DNA of 7,453 bases, taken from Phycisphaerales bacterium. GTDB taxonomy: Bacteria; Planctomycetota; Phycisphaerae; Tepidisphaerales; Tepidisphaeraceae. Below are positions 1 to 6,896 of this stretch, piece after piece. Location of the stretch: contig PMAK01000246.1 of assembly GCA_003153655.1 (NCBI GenBank), positions 13,354 through 20,806 on the forward strand, in the 5' to 3' direction. The first letter of the stretch is position 1, and every line of letters begins with the position of its first letter. The position numbers were made by a program, and so were the translations under genes. The notes below the pieces were generated by a model. That model was not told the origin of the DNA, did no database searches, and saw only the letters and a list, made by a program, of their open reading frames with translations.

Positions 1-1
1 T

Positions 2-1099
2 CTTCTCGTCGGCGAGTTTTCTCCGCTCGGCGGAGAGCTTCAGCGCCATGATCTTCCGCCGGCTGAATCGATCGATCATCGCGCCCAAATGATTCGCACG
101 CCATTGGGCCAGGCCCTTTCAATCACCAAACGCCCGCGGGCGCCGCTACAGATTCTTCTGAATATCCATATGGACACGGTCTATCCGCCGGGCGATCCAT
201 CCCAGCCGGTGATGGAAATCGAAGGAGGCAAACTCCGCGGCCCGGGCGTCGCCGATGCCAAGGGAGGATTGGCGGTAATGCTGACCGCGCTGGAGGCGTT
301 TGAGCGGTTTGGGTCAACGGATGATCTAGGCTGGCAAGTGCTCGTGAATCCAGATGAGGAGATCGGATCACGCGGCTCTGCATCGCTACTTGCCGCCGCG
401 GCGAAGAATTACCATCTTGGGCTGCTTTTTGAGCCTGCACTTCCAGATGGCGCACTGGTGGACCGGCGACGGGGCTCAGGGAATTTCTCGATTATTGTCC
501 GGGGACGATCCGCGCATGCCGGCCGGGATTTTGCAAATGGCCGCAATGCGGTTCTCGCCGCCGCCCAATTGGCATTGCGGCTTCACGCGCTCAATGAATC
601 CAATCCGGGCGTCACAATCAACATCAGCGCCATCAATGGCGGCTCGCCAACCAATGTTGTGCCTGACCTCGCAATTTGCCGGCTCAACATCCGAACAACC
701 GAACCGCAGGATGAACAGCGAATTCTTTCATCCGTGCGGACGCTCGTCGTGGATCTAAATTCCGCCGACGGCATTTCCGCGGAGTTGAGCGGCCACTTCA
801 CATCCCCGCCGAAAATACTCGATGAGCGAACCGCCCGGCTTTTGGAGGCTATTGTTTCGTGCGGCCGCGATCTGGGACTTTTGCTAAGCCATCGCCCATC
901 CGGCGGGGCGTCAGATGGCAACAAGCTCGCCGCCGCCGGCCTGCCCAACATCGACACCCTCGGAGTTCGCGGCGACCGAATCCACAGCCCCGAAGAATTC
1001 CTGTTCACCGACAGCCTCGTCGAGCGAGCCCAGCTCGTTGCCCTTTTGCTCATGAAATTGGCCGCGGGCGATATTGATCCCAAGCCATTTTGCCGATGA
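2..1099 (+). CDS. M20-family zinc metallo-hydrolase, 5'-truncated; candidate succinylglutamate desuccinylase
   Basis: The reading frame is open from base 2 to the TGA at 1097-1099. The first in-frame ATG (89) cannot be the true start: only 26 residues would precede the metal-binding His, whereas M20 enzymes normally have some 60-100, and the 29 codons before ATG 89 read as normal M20 sequence. The gene therefore begins upstream of the window. Counting from the Met at 89, the two-zinc centre is complete: H27 in NIHMDTV (with D29), bridging D56 in GVADAKGG, catalytic E90 with E91 in NPDEEIGS, E115 in LLFEPAL and H299 in DRIHSPEEF. The dimerisation (lid) domain begins near residue 132 and carries GRSAHAGRDFANGRNAV, as in carboxypeptidase G2-like members. 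Known relatives hydrolyse amide bonds of acylated or peptidyl amino acids (DapE, ArgE, CPG2) in the cytoplasm or periplasm. It lies 95 bases before astA on the same strand. Substrate is not readable; a role in removing succinate from succinylglutamate is inference from context. Confidence 0.9.
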   Translation, partial: LLVGEFSPLGGELQRHDLPPAESIDHRAQMIRTPLGQALSITKRPRAPLQILLNIHMDTVYPPGDPSQPVMEIEGGKLRGPGVADAKGGLAVMLTALEAFERFGSTDDLGWQVLVNPDEEIGSRGSASLLAAAAKNYHLGLLFEPALPDGALVDRRRGSGNFSIIVRGRSAHAGRDFANGRNAVLAAAQLALRLHALNESNPGVTINISAINGGSPTNVVPDLAICRLNIRTTEPQDEQRILSSVRTLVVDLNSADGISAELSGHFTSPPKILDERTARLLEAIVSCGRDLGLLLSHRPSGGASDGNKLAAAGLPNIDTLGVRGDRIHSPEEFLFTDSLVERAQLVALLLMKLAAGDIDPKPFCR

Positions 1100-1153
1100 T
1101 TCCCACATCGCGCCCAATCGCGATCCGGGCGGGAAATTTACCCGCAGCGCCAA

Positions 1154-1159
1154 TAAAAT
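1154..1159 (+). promoter_or_regulatory. Possible -10 element upstream of astA
   Basis: The 95-base gap between the hydrolase and astA contains TAAAAT, a five-of-six match to the bacterial -10 consensus, in otherwise G+C-rich DNA and 35 bases before the astA ATG. No convincing -35 element sits 16-18 bases upstream, where the sequence is G-rich. If used, it would give a leader of about 29 bases and allow astADB to be transcribed apart from the hydrolase. A match this short can arise by chance. Confidence 0.18.
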
Positions 1160-1194
1160 CATCCGTATTCATCTGATCGCCGCCGGTGGCAAAA

Positions 1195-2262
1195 ATGGTC
1201 CTGATTCGTCCAGTTTCGCTTGCGGACCTCGACCAGCTCATTGGGCTCGCCGAGCAGGCCGGCGTTGGGCTCACCACCCTCCCGCGCGACCGTGACCTTC
1301 TTCGCAAGCGAATCCTCAAATCCCATCGCAGCATCGAAAATATCCCTGAACGCCCGGGTGGCGAAAGCTATCTCTTCGTCATGCAGGAAGCGGATTCCGA
1401 GAAGATCGTCGGAGCAAGCGGCGTCATTACGAAAGTCGGCGGATTTGAACCATTTTACGCCTACCGCCTTGAGAACCAGACCATCGACTCGCAATTTCTG
1501 AAGGTACATAAGCAAATCCAGGTATTGCACCTCGTGCGCGAGCATGATGGCCCAGCCGAAGTCGGATCGCTGTTTCTCTCGCCCGACTACCGCAAAAAGG
1601 ATCATGGCCGATTTCTTCAACTCGTGCGATTTCTTTTCATTGCCGAATATCCGCAGGCGTTCGAGCCGGTGGTCGTCTCCGAACTCCGTGGCGTAATCGA
1701 TGCCGAAGGCCACTCCGCGTTTTGGGACGCCGTCGGTAAGCATTTCTTCGAAATTGATTTTCCCAAAGCTGATTACCTCAGCGTCGTAAACAAAAAGTTC
1801 ATTGCCGACCTGATGCCCACGCATCCGATTTATGTCCCGTTGCTTCCGCCGGCCGCCCAGCGCGTGATCGGCAAAGTACACGAATCCAGCATCCCCGCCC
1901 TGAAGAACTTACAGGCCGAAGGTTTTACCATCAGTTCGATGGTCGATATTTTCGACGCCGGCGCCTGCGTAAGCTGCCCGCGCGATGAGATTCGCACGGT
2001 GCGTCAGAGCCGCACGGCCATCGTCGAGCAAATCAGCGGGGACGTGATCGATTCTCCGACACAAATGATTGGAAGTTTTACGCCGACATTCCGCGCGACC
2101 ATCGGCCCGCTGCGGATTTTGGCTCCAGATCGGATCGGGTTGAACGCGCAGGTTGCGGATGTGCTGAAGATTTCCGTTGGCTCTTCGATTCGATACGCCT
2201 CGTTGCGTCCTGCACCGGATTCCCAGCCAACCAGCAAGAGAAATTCCAATGACTCCGATTAG
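1195..2262 (+). CDS. astA: Arginine N-succinyltransferase (AstA)
   Basis: AstA transfers succinyl from succinyl-CoA to the alpha-amino group of L-arginine, the first committed step of the AST pathway, in the cytoplasm. The 355-residue product is close to the family length (344 in E. coli as I recall it) and matches along its length: N-terminal LIRPVSLADLDQL and GVGLTTLP; the GNAT-like acyl-CoA-binding stretch LFLSPDYRKKDHGRFL (residues 126-141); VVSELRGVIDAEGHSAFWDA (160-179); FFEIDFPKADYL (184-195); LMPTHPIYVPLLP (206-218). ATG 1195 is preferred because MVLIRP aligns with the usual N terminus and GGTGG lies five bases upstream; GTG 1186, three codons earlier, is the alternative, and an in-frame TGA at 1174 excludes anything longer. 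The last codons overlap the start of astD. The roughly 15-residue Ser/Asn-rich tail looks poorly conserved and may exist mainly because it carries the astD start signals. Confidence 0.95.
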   Translation: MVLIRPVSLADLDQLIGLAEQAGVGLTTLPRDRDLLRKRILKSHRSIENIPERPGGESYLFVMQEADSEKIVGASGVITKVGGFEPFYAYRLENQTIDSQFLKVHKQIQVLHLVREHDGPAEVGSLFLSPDYRKKDHGRFLQLVRFLFIAEYPQAFEPVVVSELRGVIDAEGHSAFWDAVGKHFFEIDFPKADYLSVVNKKFIADLMPTHPIYVPLLPPAAQRVIGKVHESSIPALKNLQAEGFTISSMVDIFDAGACVSCPRDEIRTVRQSRTAIVEQISGDVIDSPTQMIGSFTPTFRATIGPLRILAPDRIGLNAQVADVLKISVGSSIRYASLRPAPDSQPTSKRNSNDSD

Positions 2263-3619
2263 CGAAAGCGAAATTTCTCGAATCGTCGCGGCTGCTCGAT
2301 CGGCTTTCGCCAGCTGGTCCATTGCGCCGCTGGAAGAACGCATTCGCTTCCTTCACGCCCTGGAGCAGCATTATCGCGAGAACAAAGAGAAATTCGCGGC
2401 CACAATCTCCGACGAAACCGGCAAACCCCTCTGGGAATCCCGCCTCGAAGTCGATTCGATGGCGGGCAAAATCCCGATTTCGATCGACGCCTATGCCGAG
2501 CGTTGCCGCGAGCAATCCCGCACGCTTCCCGATGCGGTCGGCCACACGCGTTTTCGTCCGCACGGCGTTCTCGTCGTCCTCGGTCCGTTCAACATGCCGG
2601 GCCATCTTCCCAATGGGCATATTGTCCCCGCGCTTTTGGCCGGGAACACCGTCATATTCAAGCCGAGCGAGCAAACACCCCGAACCGGCCAGATGCTCGC
2701 AGATGCGTTTGTAGCCGCCGGTTTTCCATTCGGTATTTTCAATCTCGTTCAGGGCGGCAAGGAAACCGGCGCGATTCTCGCCGGGCATGCGAATGTAAAT
2801 GGCGTTTTATTTACTGGAAGCACCGCGGGAGGAATCGCCCTGCGCCGCGCAACCGCGGACGCTCCCGGCAAAATCCTCGCCCTCGAGATGGGCGGCAACA
2901 ATCCGCTGATCGTCCACCAGGCGCAGGATCTGGCCGCCGCCGCTTACATCATCATTCAATCCGCATACATCACCGCCGGCCAACGCTGCAGCTGCGCCCG
3001 GCGGCTTATCCTAATTCGCGGCGCGGAATCGGATGCGCTTCTCGCCCGGCTGGTGGCGATGATCGAAAAAATCCGCGTCGGTCTACCAGCCGACGACCCG
3101 CCGGCGTTCATGGGCCCAGTCATTTCGGCCCAGGCCGCGCAACATCTTTTGGCCGCCCAGGCAAATCTTCTCGATTGCGGCGGAGTAGCCCTCACAGAAA
3201 TGAAGCCCTCACCACGCTCCCCGGCGCTATTAAGCCCCGGGCTGATCGACGTGACCGCTGTGCCCAATCGTGCTGATGCAGAATTATTCGGCCCACTGCT
3301 TCAGGTGATTCGCGTCGACGATTTCGATGCCGCGATTCGCGAAGCGAACAATACCGCGTACGGACTCTCGGCAGGGCTCGTATCCGACAATCCGGAGCTA
3401 TACGAAAAATTCATGCGGGATATCCGTGCAGGCGTGTTAGCCTGGAACAAACCGCTGACAGGCGCAAGCAGTCAACTTCCCTTCGGCGGCATCGGGCAAT
3501 CCGGCAACCATCGCCCCGGCGGCTACTTTGCCGCAGATTACACGAGCTACTCCGTTGCATCGCTTGAAACACCGCGAGCCCAAATCCCCGTAAAACTGCC
3601 ACCAGGCATCGCGATTTGA
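2249..3619 (+). CDS. astD: N-succinylglutamate 5-semialdehyde dehydrogenase (AstD), short N terminus
   Basis: AstD oxidises N-succinylglutamate semialdehyde to N-succinylglutamate with NAD+, step 4 of the AST pathway. From ATG 2249 the product has 456 residues and the complete aldehyde dehydrogenase machinery: N115 in GPFNMPGHLPNGHIVPALL, K138 in IFKPSEQTP, the nucleotide-binding FTGSTAGG (188-195), general base E213 in LALEMGGNNPL, nucleophile C247 in ITAGQRCSCARR and ELFGPL (345-350). GHLPNGHIVPALLAGNT, LEMGGNNPL and NWNKPLTGA-like AWNKPLTGA are typical of AstD rather than other dehydrogenases. ATG 2249 is chosen over the in-frame TTG at 2177 because the extra 24 residues do not resemble the family and AAGAG lies eight bases before the ATG. 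The gene starts 14 bases inside astA, indicating coupled translation. Compared with E. coli AstD (492 residues) it lacks about 35 N-terminal residues, including the usual first beta hairpin. Confidence 0.95.
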   Translation: MTPISESEISRIVAAARSAFASWSIAPLEERIRFLHALEQHYRENKEKFAATISDETGKPLWESRLEVDSMAGKIPISIDAYAERCREQSRTLPDAVGHTRFRPHGVLVVLGPFNMPGHLPNGHIVPALLAGNTVIFKPSEQTPRTGQMLADAFVAAGFPFGIFNLVQGGKETGAILAGHANVNGVLFTGSTAGGIALRRATADAPGKILALEMGGNNPLIVHQAQDLAAAAYIIIQSAYITAGQRCSCARRLILIRGAESDALLARLVAMIEKIRVGLPADDPPAFMGPVISAQAAQHLLAAQANLLDCGGVALTEMKPSPRSPALLSPGLIDVTAVPNRADAELFGPLLQVIRVDDFDAAIREANNTAYGLSAGLVSDNPELYEKFMRDIRAGVLAWNKPLTGASSQLPFGGIGQSGNHRPGGYFAADYTSYSVASLETPRAQIPVKLPPGIAI

Positions 3620-3621
3620 AA

Positions 3622-4968
3622 ATGCCGACCACCGAAATAAATTTCGACGGCATCCCCGGTCCCACGCACAACTACGCCGGACTTTCCGTCGGCAATCTCG
3701 CGTCCGTGGCGCACACGAATTCTCCGTCTTATCCAAAGCAGGCGGCGCTACAGGGTCTCGCGAAAATGAAATTCCTCGCCGACCTCGGCCTTTCTCAAGC
3801 GGTATTGCCCCCGCACGAACGGCCGGACATTCTTGCGCTCCGCCACTTGGGGTTTTCCGGATCGGACGCCCAAATTTTGAAATCCGCCAGCCGGCATCCA
3901 ACTCTATTGGCCTCATGTGGCTCAGCATCAGCGATGTGGGCGGCCAATGCCGCGACGGTTTCCCCTAGCGCGGATACCGCCGATCATCGCGTGCACATCA
4001 CCCCAGCAAATTTGCAGACGCAGTTTCACCGGTCGCTGGAAGCGCCGACGACCGCAGCCGTTTTGAAAGCGATTTTTGCGGACGAATCAGCCTTTGCCCA
4101 TCACGATCCGCTCCCAGGCTCCTCGCAATTCGGCGATGAAGGAGCCGCCAATCACACGCGATTGGGCCGTTCATACGACGATCCAGGCCTGGAAATCTTC
4201 GTCTTCGGCCGGCATGCGATGGACAATCAATCCAGCCCGGCACGATTTCCCGCGCGCCAAACCCTCGAAGCCTCACAAGCGGTCTCGCGTCTTCACGGGC
4301 TCGAAGCGAAAAATGTCATGTTCATCCAGCAAAATCCGATGGCAATCGAAGCGGGGGCGTTTCACAACGATGTGGTTGCGGTTGGGAATCTTAATGTGCT
4401 GTTCTATCATTCGAGCGCGTTTGCCGATTTCGGTGCGGCCAAACAAATCCGCGAATGGTTTGAGAGATCAGAGTGCTCGCCGTGTTTGATCGAGGTCCAG
4501 GAGGAACAGATACCGCTGGCGGATGCGGTTTCTTCATATCTGTTCAACAGCCAGCTCGTTCAACTGCCGGATCAAACGATGGCCCTGATCGCCCCGGCAG
4601 AGTGCCGGGAGAACGTGCGCACGCGAACGTTTTTAGAAGGACTGCTAAACCAGGATACGCCCATTCGCAAAGTGCATTACGTCGATGTCCGCCAGAGCAT
4701 GAACAATGGGGGCGGCCCGGCCTGTCTTCGGCTCCGTGTTGTGCTCACCGAGCGGGAACGTGGTTTGGTGAATCCTGGAGTGTTTCTAAATGATGGGCTG
4801 TATGCGTCGCTGAAGGGTTGGATCGAGCGGCACTATCGAGATCGGCTGCTCCCCGCCGACCTGGCAGATTCCATGCTTCTTGAAGAATCTCGCCGGGCCC
4901 TTGATGAACTGACGCAGCTTTTGAAGCTCGGTTCGATTTATCCGTTTCAGCGCGCGGGGCGTGGCTAA
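3622..4968 (+). CDS. astB: N-succinylarginine dihydrolase (AstB)
   Basis: AstB converts N2-succinylarginine to N2-succinylornithine, two ammonia and carbon dioxide, step 2 of the AST pathway, and belongs to the amidinotransferase-fold (pentein) enzymes. The 448-residue product equals the family length (447 in E. coli) and is collinear with it: EINFDGIPGPTHNYAGLS at the N terminus, VLPPHERP (61-68), LGFSGSDAQ (76-84), the SAMWAANAATVSPSADT block (103-119) with N109, FHRSLEAPTT (135-144), then the catalytic set E173 in GDEGAANHTR, H248 in GAFHNDVV and C368 in NNGGGPACLRLRVVLTE, ending with LGSIYPFQR. ATG 3622 follows the astD stop by two bases. A TTG at 3616 overlaps that stop (TTGA) and would add two residues; either start fits reinitiation by ribosomes ending astD, and no clear Shine-Dalgarno sequence is visible. 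The TAA stop overlaps the stop of the convergent transporter gene. Confidence 0.96.
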   Translation: MPTTEINFDGIPGPTHNYAGLSVGNLASVAHTNSPSYPKQAALQGLAKMKFLADLGLSQAVLPPHERPDILALRHLGFSGSDAQILKSASRHPTLLASCGSASAMWAANAATVSPSADTADHRVHITPANLQTQFHRSLEAPTTAAVLKAIFADESAFAHHDPLPGSSQFGDEGAANHTRLGRSYDDPGLEIFVFGRHAMDNQSSPARFPARQTLEASQAVSRLHGLEAKNVMFIQQNPMAIEAGAFHNDVVAVGNLNVLFYHSSAFADFGAAKQIREWFERSECSPCLIEVQEEQIPLADAVSSYLFNSQLVQLPDQTMALIAPAECRENVRTRTFLEGLLNQDTPIRKVHYVDVRQSMNNGGGPACLRLRVVLTERERGLVNPGVFLNDGLYASLKGWIERHYRDRLLPADLADSMLLEESRRALDELTQLLKLGSIYPFQRAGRG

Positions 4969-6788
4969 GCACGGACAGCGAGCAATTCCTTGGCGCGGTT
5001 CAGTGCTTCATCGATGTTGGCCAGCATATTTTTCACGCCGATTTTGTCCACCAGCCCATATTGTGTCATCGCCACCATCGGCTGCGCATGCACGCCGGAT
5101 AGCACGAGCTGCGTTCCCTGCTTGCGGCACTTGTTATGAAGCTCATCCAGCGCATGCATGCCGGTTGCGTCAATTGCCGAGACACGCCGCATGCGAAAAA
5201 TGAAAACCCGGGGCGGCCGTTCCAGCGTTTCGAGCGTGTCTTTCAGGCGGTCAGCCACACCGAAGAAGAAGGGGCCGTTAATCTCGTAAACTTCCACGCC
5301 CGGCGGGATATCGCGGGCGGAAGTCGAATTCGGATCCGACAGATCCGCGAATTCATCCCCCGCCTCTTCCAATTCATCCCGCATCGCCCCGACGTTTGTG
5401 ACCTCCGTCATCCGCTTCATAAACAGCAGCGCCGCCAGAATCATCCCAACGCCAACGCCCTTGGTCAGATCAGTTAGTACGGTCAGGCCGAACGTTGTAA
5501 GCAAAACCGCCATGTCCGCTCGCGGTGCGCGGAAGATGGATTTGAAATGGTCAATTTCCGCCATGTTCCAGGCTACCATCACCAGAATCGCAGCAAGCAC
5601 GGCAAGCGGAATCTGGCTGGCATACGGCGCCAGCAGAACCATCAGCACCAGCAGCGTCACCGAATGGACCATCCCCGCCAGCGGCGTTCGGCCGCCGGAT
5701 TTCACGTTGGCCGCCGTCCGGGCGATGACGCCCGAGCAGGGAATGCCGCCGAAGATAATCGATGAGATATTCGCCACGCCCTGCGCCACCAACTCGCAAT
5801 TGCTCTTGTGCCTGCCGCCAATCATGCCGTCGGCCACAACCGCGCACAGCAGCGATTCGATCGCGCAAAGCAGGGCGATCGTCGTGGCCTCGGGGATCAG
5901 AGTCACCGCCTTGCTCCATGCGGCCGAGACATCATTCCAATTCGAAAGTTTCACCGGCAAATGCGGCCTCGGAAGCCTGCTCGGAATCCCGCCAAAGTGG
6001 GTCCCAAGCGTTTCGATTCCGATATGCGTTTGTGGATTCACTGCGAGATGAAGCGTTGAAACCAGAACAGCGCTGATAATCACCACGATGATCGCCCCCG
6101 GAACGCGCGGAATAAAACGCCTAATCAACATCAGCAAGACAAACGACCCAACCCCAAACACCGCGGCCATCCCGTTAATCGTGTGCAACGATTGAAACAG
6201 CACATGCCAGCAAGAAAGGAACGCGGACGGCGGATTGTGAACCAGTTGCCCCTTGTCGTTCACGTAATTAACGGTCAACCCAAGCAAATCCCGGATTTGC
6301 GAAGTAAAAATGATGACGGCTATCCCACTCGTGAATCCCGTGGTCACAGGATACGGAATGAACTTAATCATCGATCCCAGCCGCGACAGCCCCATGATGA
6401 TGAGGATGACGCCGGCCATGATCGCGGCGATGCAAAGCCCGTCGTAGCCGTCCCGCGCAACGATCCCCGCAATGATCGCCATGAACGCGCCCGCGGGCCC
6501 GCCGACCTGAACCCGGCTACCGCCAAGGAGGGAGATCAGAAACCCGGCGATGATCGCGGTGAACAGTCCCTGCTCGGGCCTCACCCCGCTCCCGATCGCC
6601 AGCGCGAGGGAAAGCGGCAGCGCGATAATCGCCACGGTCACGCCGGCGGCGAGGTCGCTGAAAAGGAATTTGCGGCCGTACCCTTCGCGAAGACAGACGA
6701 TGGATTTCGGCAAAAATGCGTCGGGAATTTTCGGTCGTCTCGAACCCAATAATGCAAAAGGCGGGAGCGTGGTTTTCAAATCTGTCAT
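4965..6788 (-). CDS. SulP-family inorganic anion (or dicarboxylate) transporter with STAS domain
   Basis: A 607-residue inner-membrane transporter of the SulP/SLC26 family, of usual length. The N-terminal cytoplasmic stretch (about 1-42) leads into DLAAGVTVAIIALPLSLALA (TM1), the family motif VGGPAGAFMAIIAGIV (95-110, TM3), IKFIPYPVTTGFTSGIAVII (141-160), IPRVPGAIIVVIISA (226-240), the signature ESLLCAVVADGMIGGRHKSN followed by ELVAQGVANI (311-341), and further hydrophobic segments to about 457. An acidic linker (470-487) joins a C-terminal STAS domain (about 497-603) whose phosphorylatable-loop region reads SAIDATGMHALDEL, with D540 and T542. Members carry sulfate, bicarbonate or C4-dicarboxylates by proton or sodium symport; the substrate cannot be told from sequence. 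The ATG at 6786-6788 is preceded by TTGAGA about seven bases upstream, a weak ribosome binding site. It converges on astB with overlapping stops, so it is not part of the ast transcript. Confidence 0.95.
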   Translation of the reverse strand: MTDLKTTLPPFALLGSRRPKIPDAFLPKSIVCLREGYGRKFLFSDLAAGVTVAIIALPLSLALAIGSGVRPEQGLFTAIIAGFLISLLGGSRVQVGGPAGAFMAIIAGIVARDGYDGLCIAAIMAGVILIIMGLSRLGSMIKFIPYPVTTGFTSGIAVIIFTSQIRDLLGLTVNYVNDKGQLVHNPPSAFLSCWHVLFQSLHTINGMAAVFGVGSFVLLMLIRRFIPRVPGAIIVVIISAVLVSTLHLAVNPQTHIGIETLGTHFGGIPSRLPRPHLPVKLSNWNDVSAAWSKAVTLIPEATTIALLCAIESLLCAVVADGMIGGRHKSNCELVAQGVANISSIIFGGIPCSGVIARTAANVKSGGRTPLAGMVHSVTLLVLMVLLAPYASQIPLAVLAAILVMVAWNMAEIDHFKSIFRAPRADMAVLLTTFGLTVLTDLTKGVGVGMILAALLFMKRMTEVTNVGAMRDELEEAGDEFADLSDPNSTSARDIPPGVEVYEINGPFFFGVADRLKDTLETLERPPRVFIFRMRRVSAIDATGMHALDELHNKCRKQGTQLVLSGVHAQPMVAMTQYGLVDKIGVKNMLANIDEALNRAKELLAVRA

Positions 6789-6817
6789 GGGGGTCTCAAT
6801 GCGATGGAAGACTGTAA

Positions 6818-6846
6818 CTTATCGGCAATTTCGGTTGGACACGCAA
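6818..6846 (-). promoter_or_regulatory. Candidate sigma70-like promoter of the SulP gene
   Basis: Read on the - strand, TTGCGT (bases 6846-6841) and GATAAG (6823-6818) are separated by exactly 17 bases. They match the -35 and -10 consensus at three and four of six positions. The expected start of transcription near 6811 gives a leader of about 22 bases that includes the weak TTGAGA ribosome binding site. Spacing and position fit, but the matches are weak. Confidence 0.3.
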
Positions 6847-6884
6847 GCCGGACGGTCTTCTTCCCCTTTATCGGCCACGTCCCT

Positions 6885-6890
6885 TACAAT
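6885..6890 (+). promoter_or_regulatory. Candidate -10 element placing transcription start at the reductase ATG
   Basis: TACAAT, five of six matches to the -10 consensus, ends six bases before the reductase ATG. A start of transcription about seven bases downstream would fall on or next to the A of the ATG, giving a leaderless message. This agrees with the absence of any purine-rich ribosome binding site before the ATG. No good -35 element is seen at 16-18 bases (TTCCCC at 6861-6866 is poor). Confidence 0.3.
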
Positions 6891-6896
6891 CATCGC

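Larger units (their letters stand above)
6789..6896. promoter_or_regulatory. Divergent intergenic region between the transporter and aldo/keto reductase genes
   Basis: These 108 bases separate two divergently transcribed genes and must hold the transporter promoter and probably that of the reductase. No strong palindrome that would mark a classical operator is apparent, nor any riboswitch-like or long repeated structure. The candidate promoter elements are listed separately. Confidence 0.6.

Noticed and set aside
131..142. Perfect 12-base palindrome CGCCCGCGGGCG
   Set aside because: It sits inside the hydrolase coding region over Arg, Pro and Ala codons and is explained by G+C-rich codon use.
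89..1099. Treating ATG 89 as the real start of the hydrolase
   Set aside because: The upstream codons are open and family-like, and the product would lack most of the region before the first zinc ligand.
77..1117. A 12-base repeat (CATCGCGCCCAA) at 77-88 and again at 1106-1117, flanking much of the hydrolase gene
   Set aside because: It is too short to be an attachment site or target duplication, one copy is within conserved coding sequence, and no mobile gene lies between.
1129..1145. Inverted repeat GCGGG/CCCGC as a terminator after the hydrolase
   Set aside because: The stem has only five pairs and no T-run follows it, so it does not qualify as an intrinsic terminator.
1159..1881. A 240-codon open frame on the - strand opposite astA
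   Set aside because: It lies almost entirely antisense to a clear, full-length astA, shows no recognisable domain, and is the kind of shadow frame expected in G+C-rich coding DNA.
2078..2788. A 236-codon open frame on the - strand across the astA-astD junction
   Set aside because: It is antisense to two well-supported genes and its translation resembles no family I know.
4967..5008. AAGCAC/GTGCTT inverted repeat just past the astB stop as a terminator
   Set aside because: Six pairs around a 30-base loop with no T-run would be a weak structure, and it lies within the transporter coding region.
6183..6752. A 189-codon open frame on the + strand inside the transporter gene
   Set aside because: Its translation is very rich in Arg, Asp and Pro with no hydrophobic core, as expected for the complement of a membrane-protein gene.
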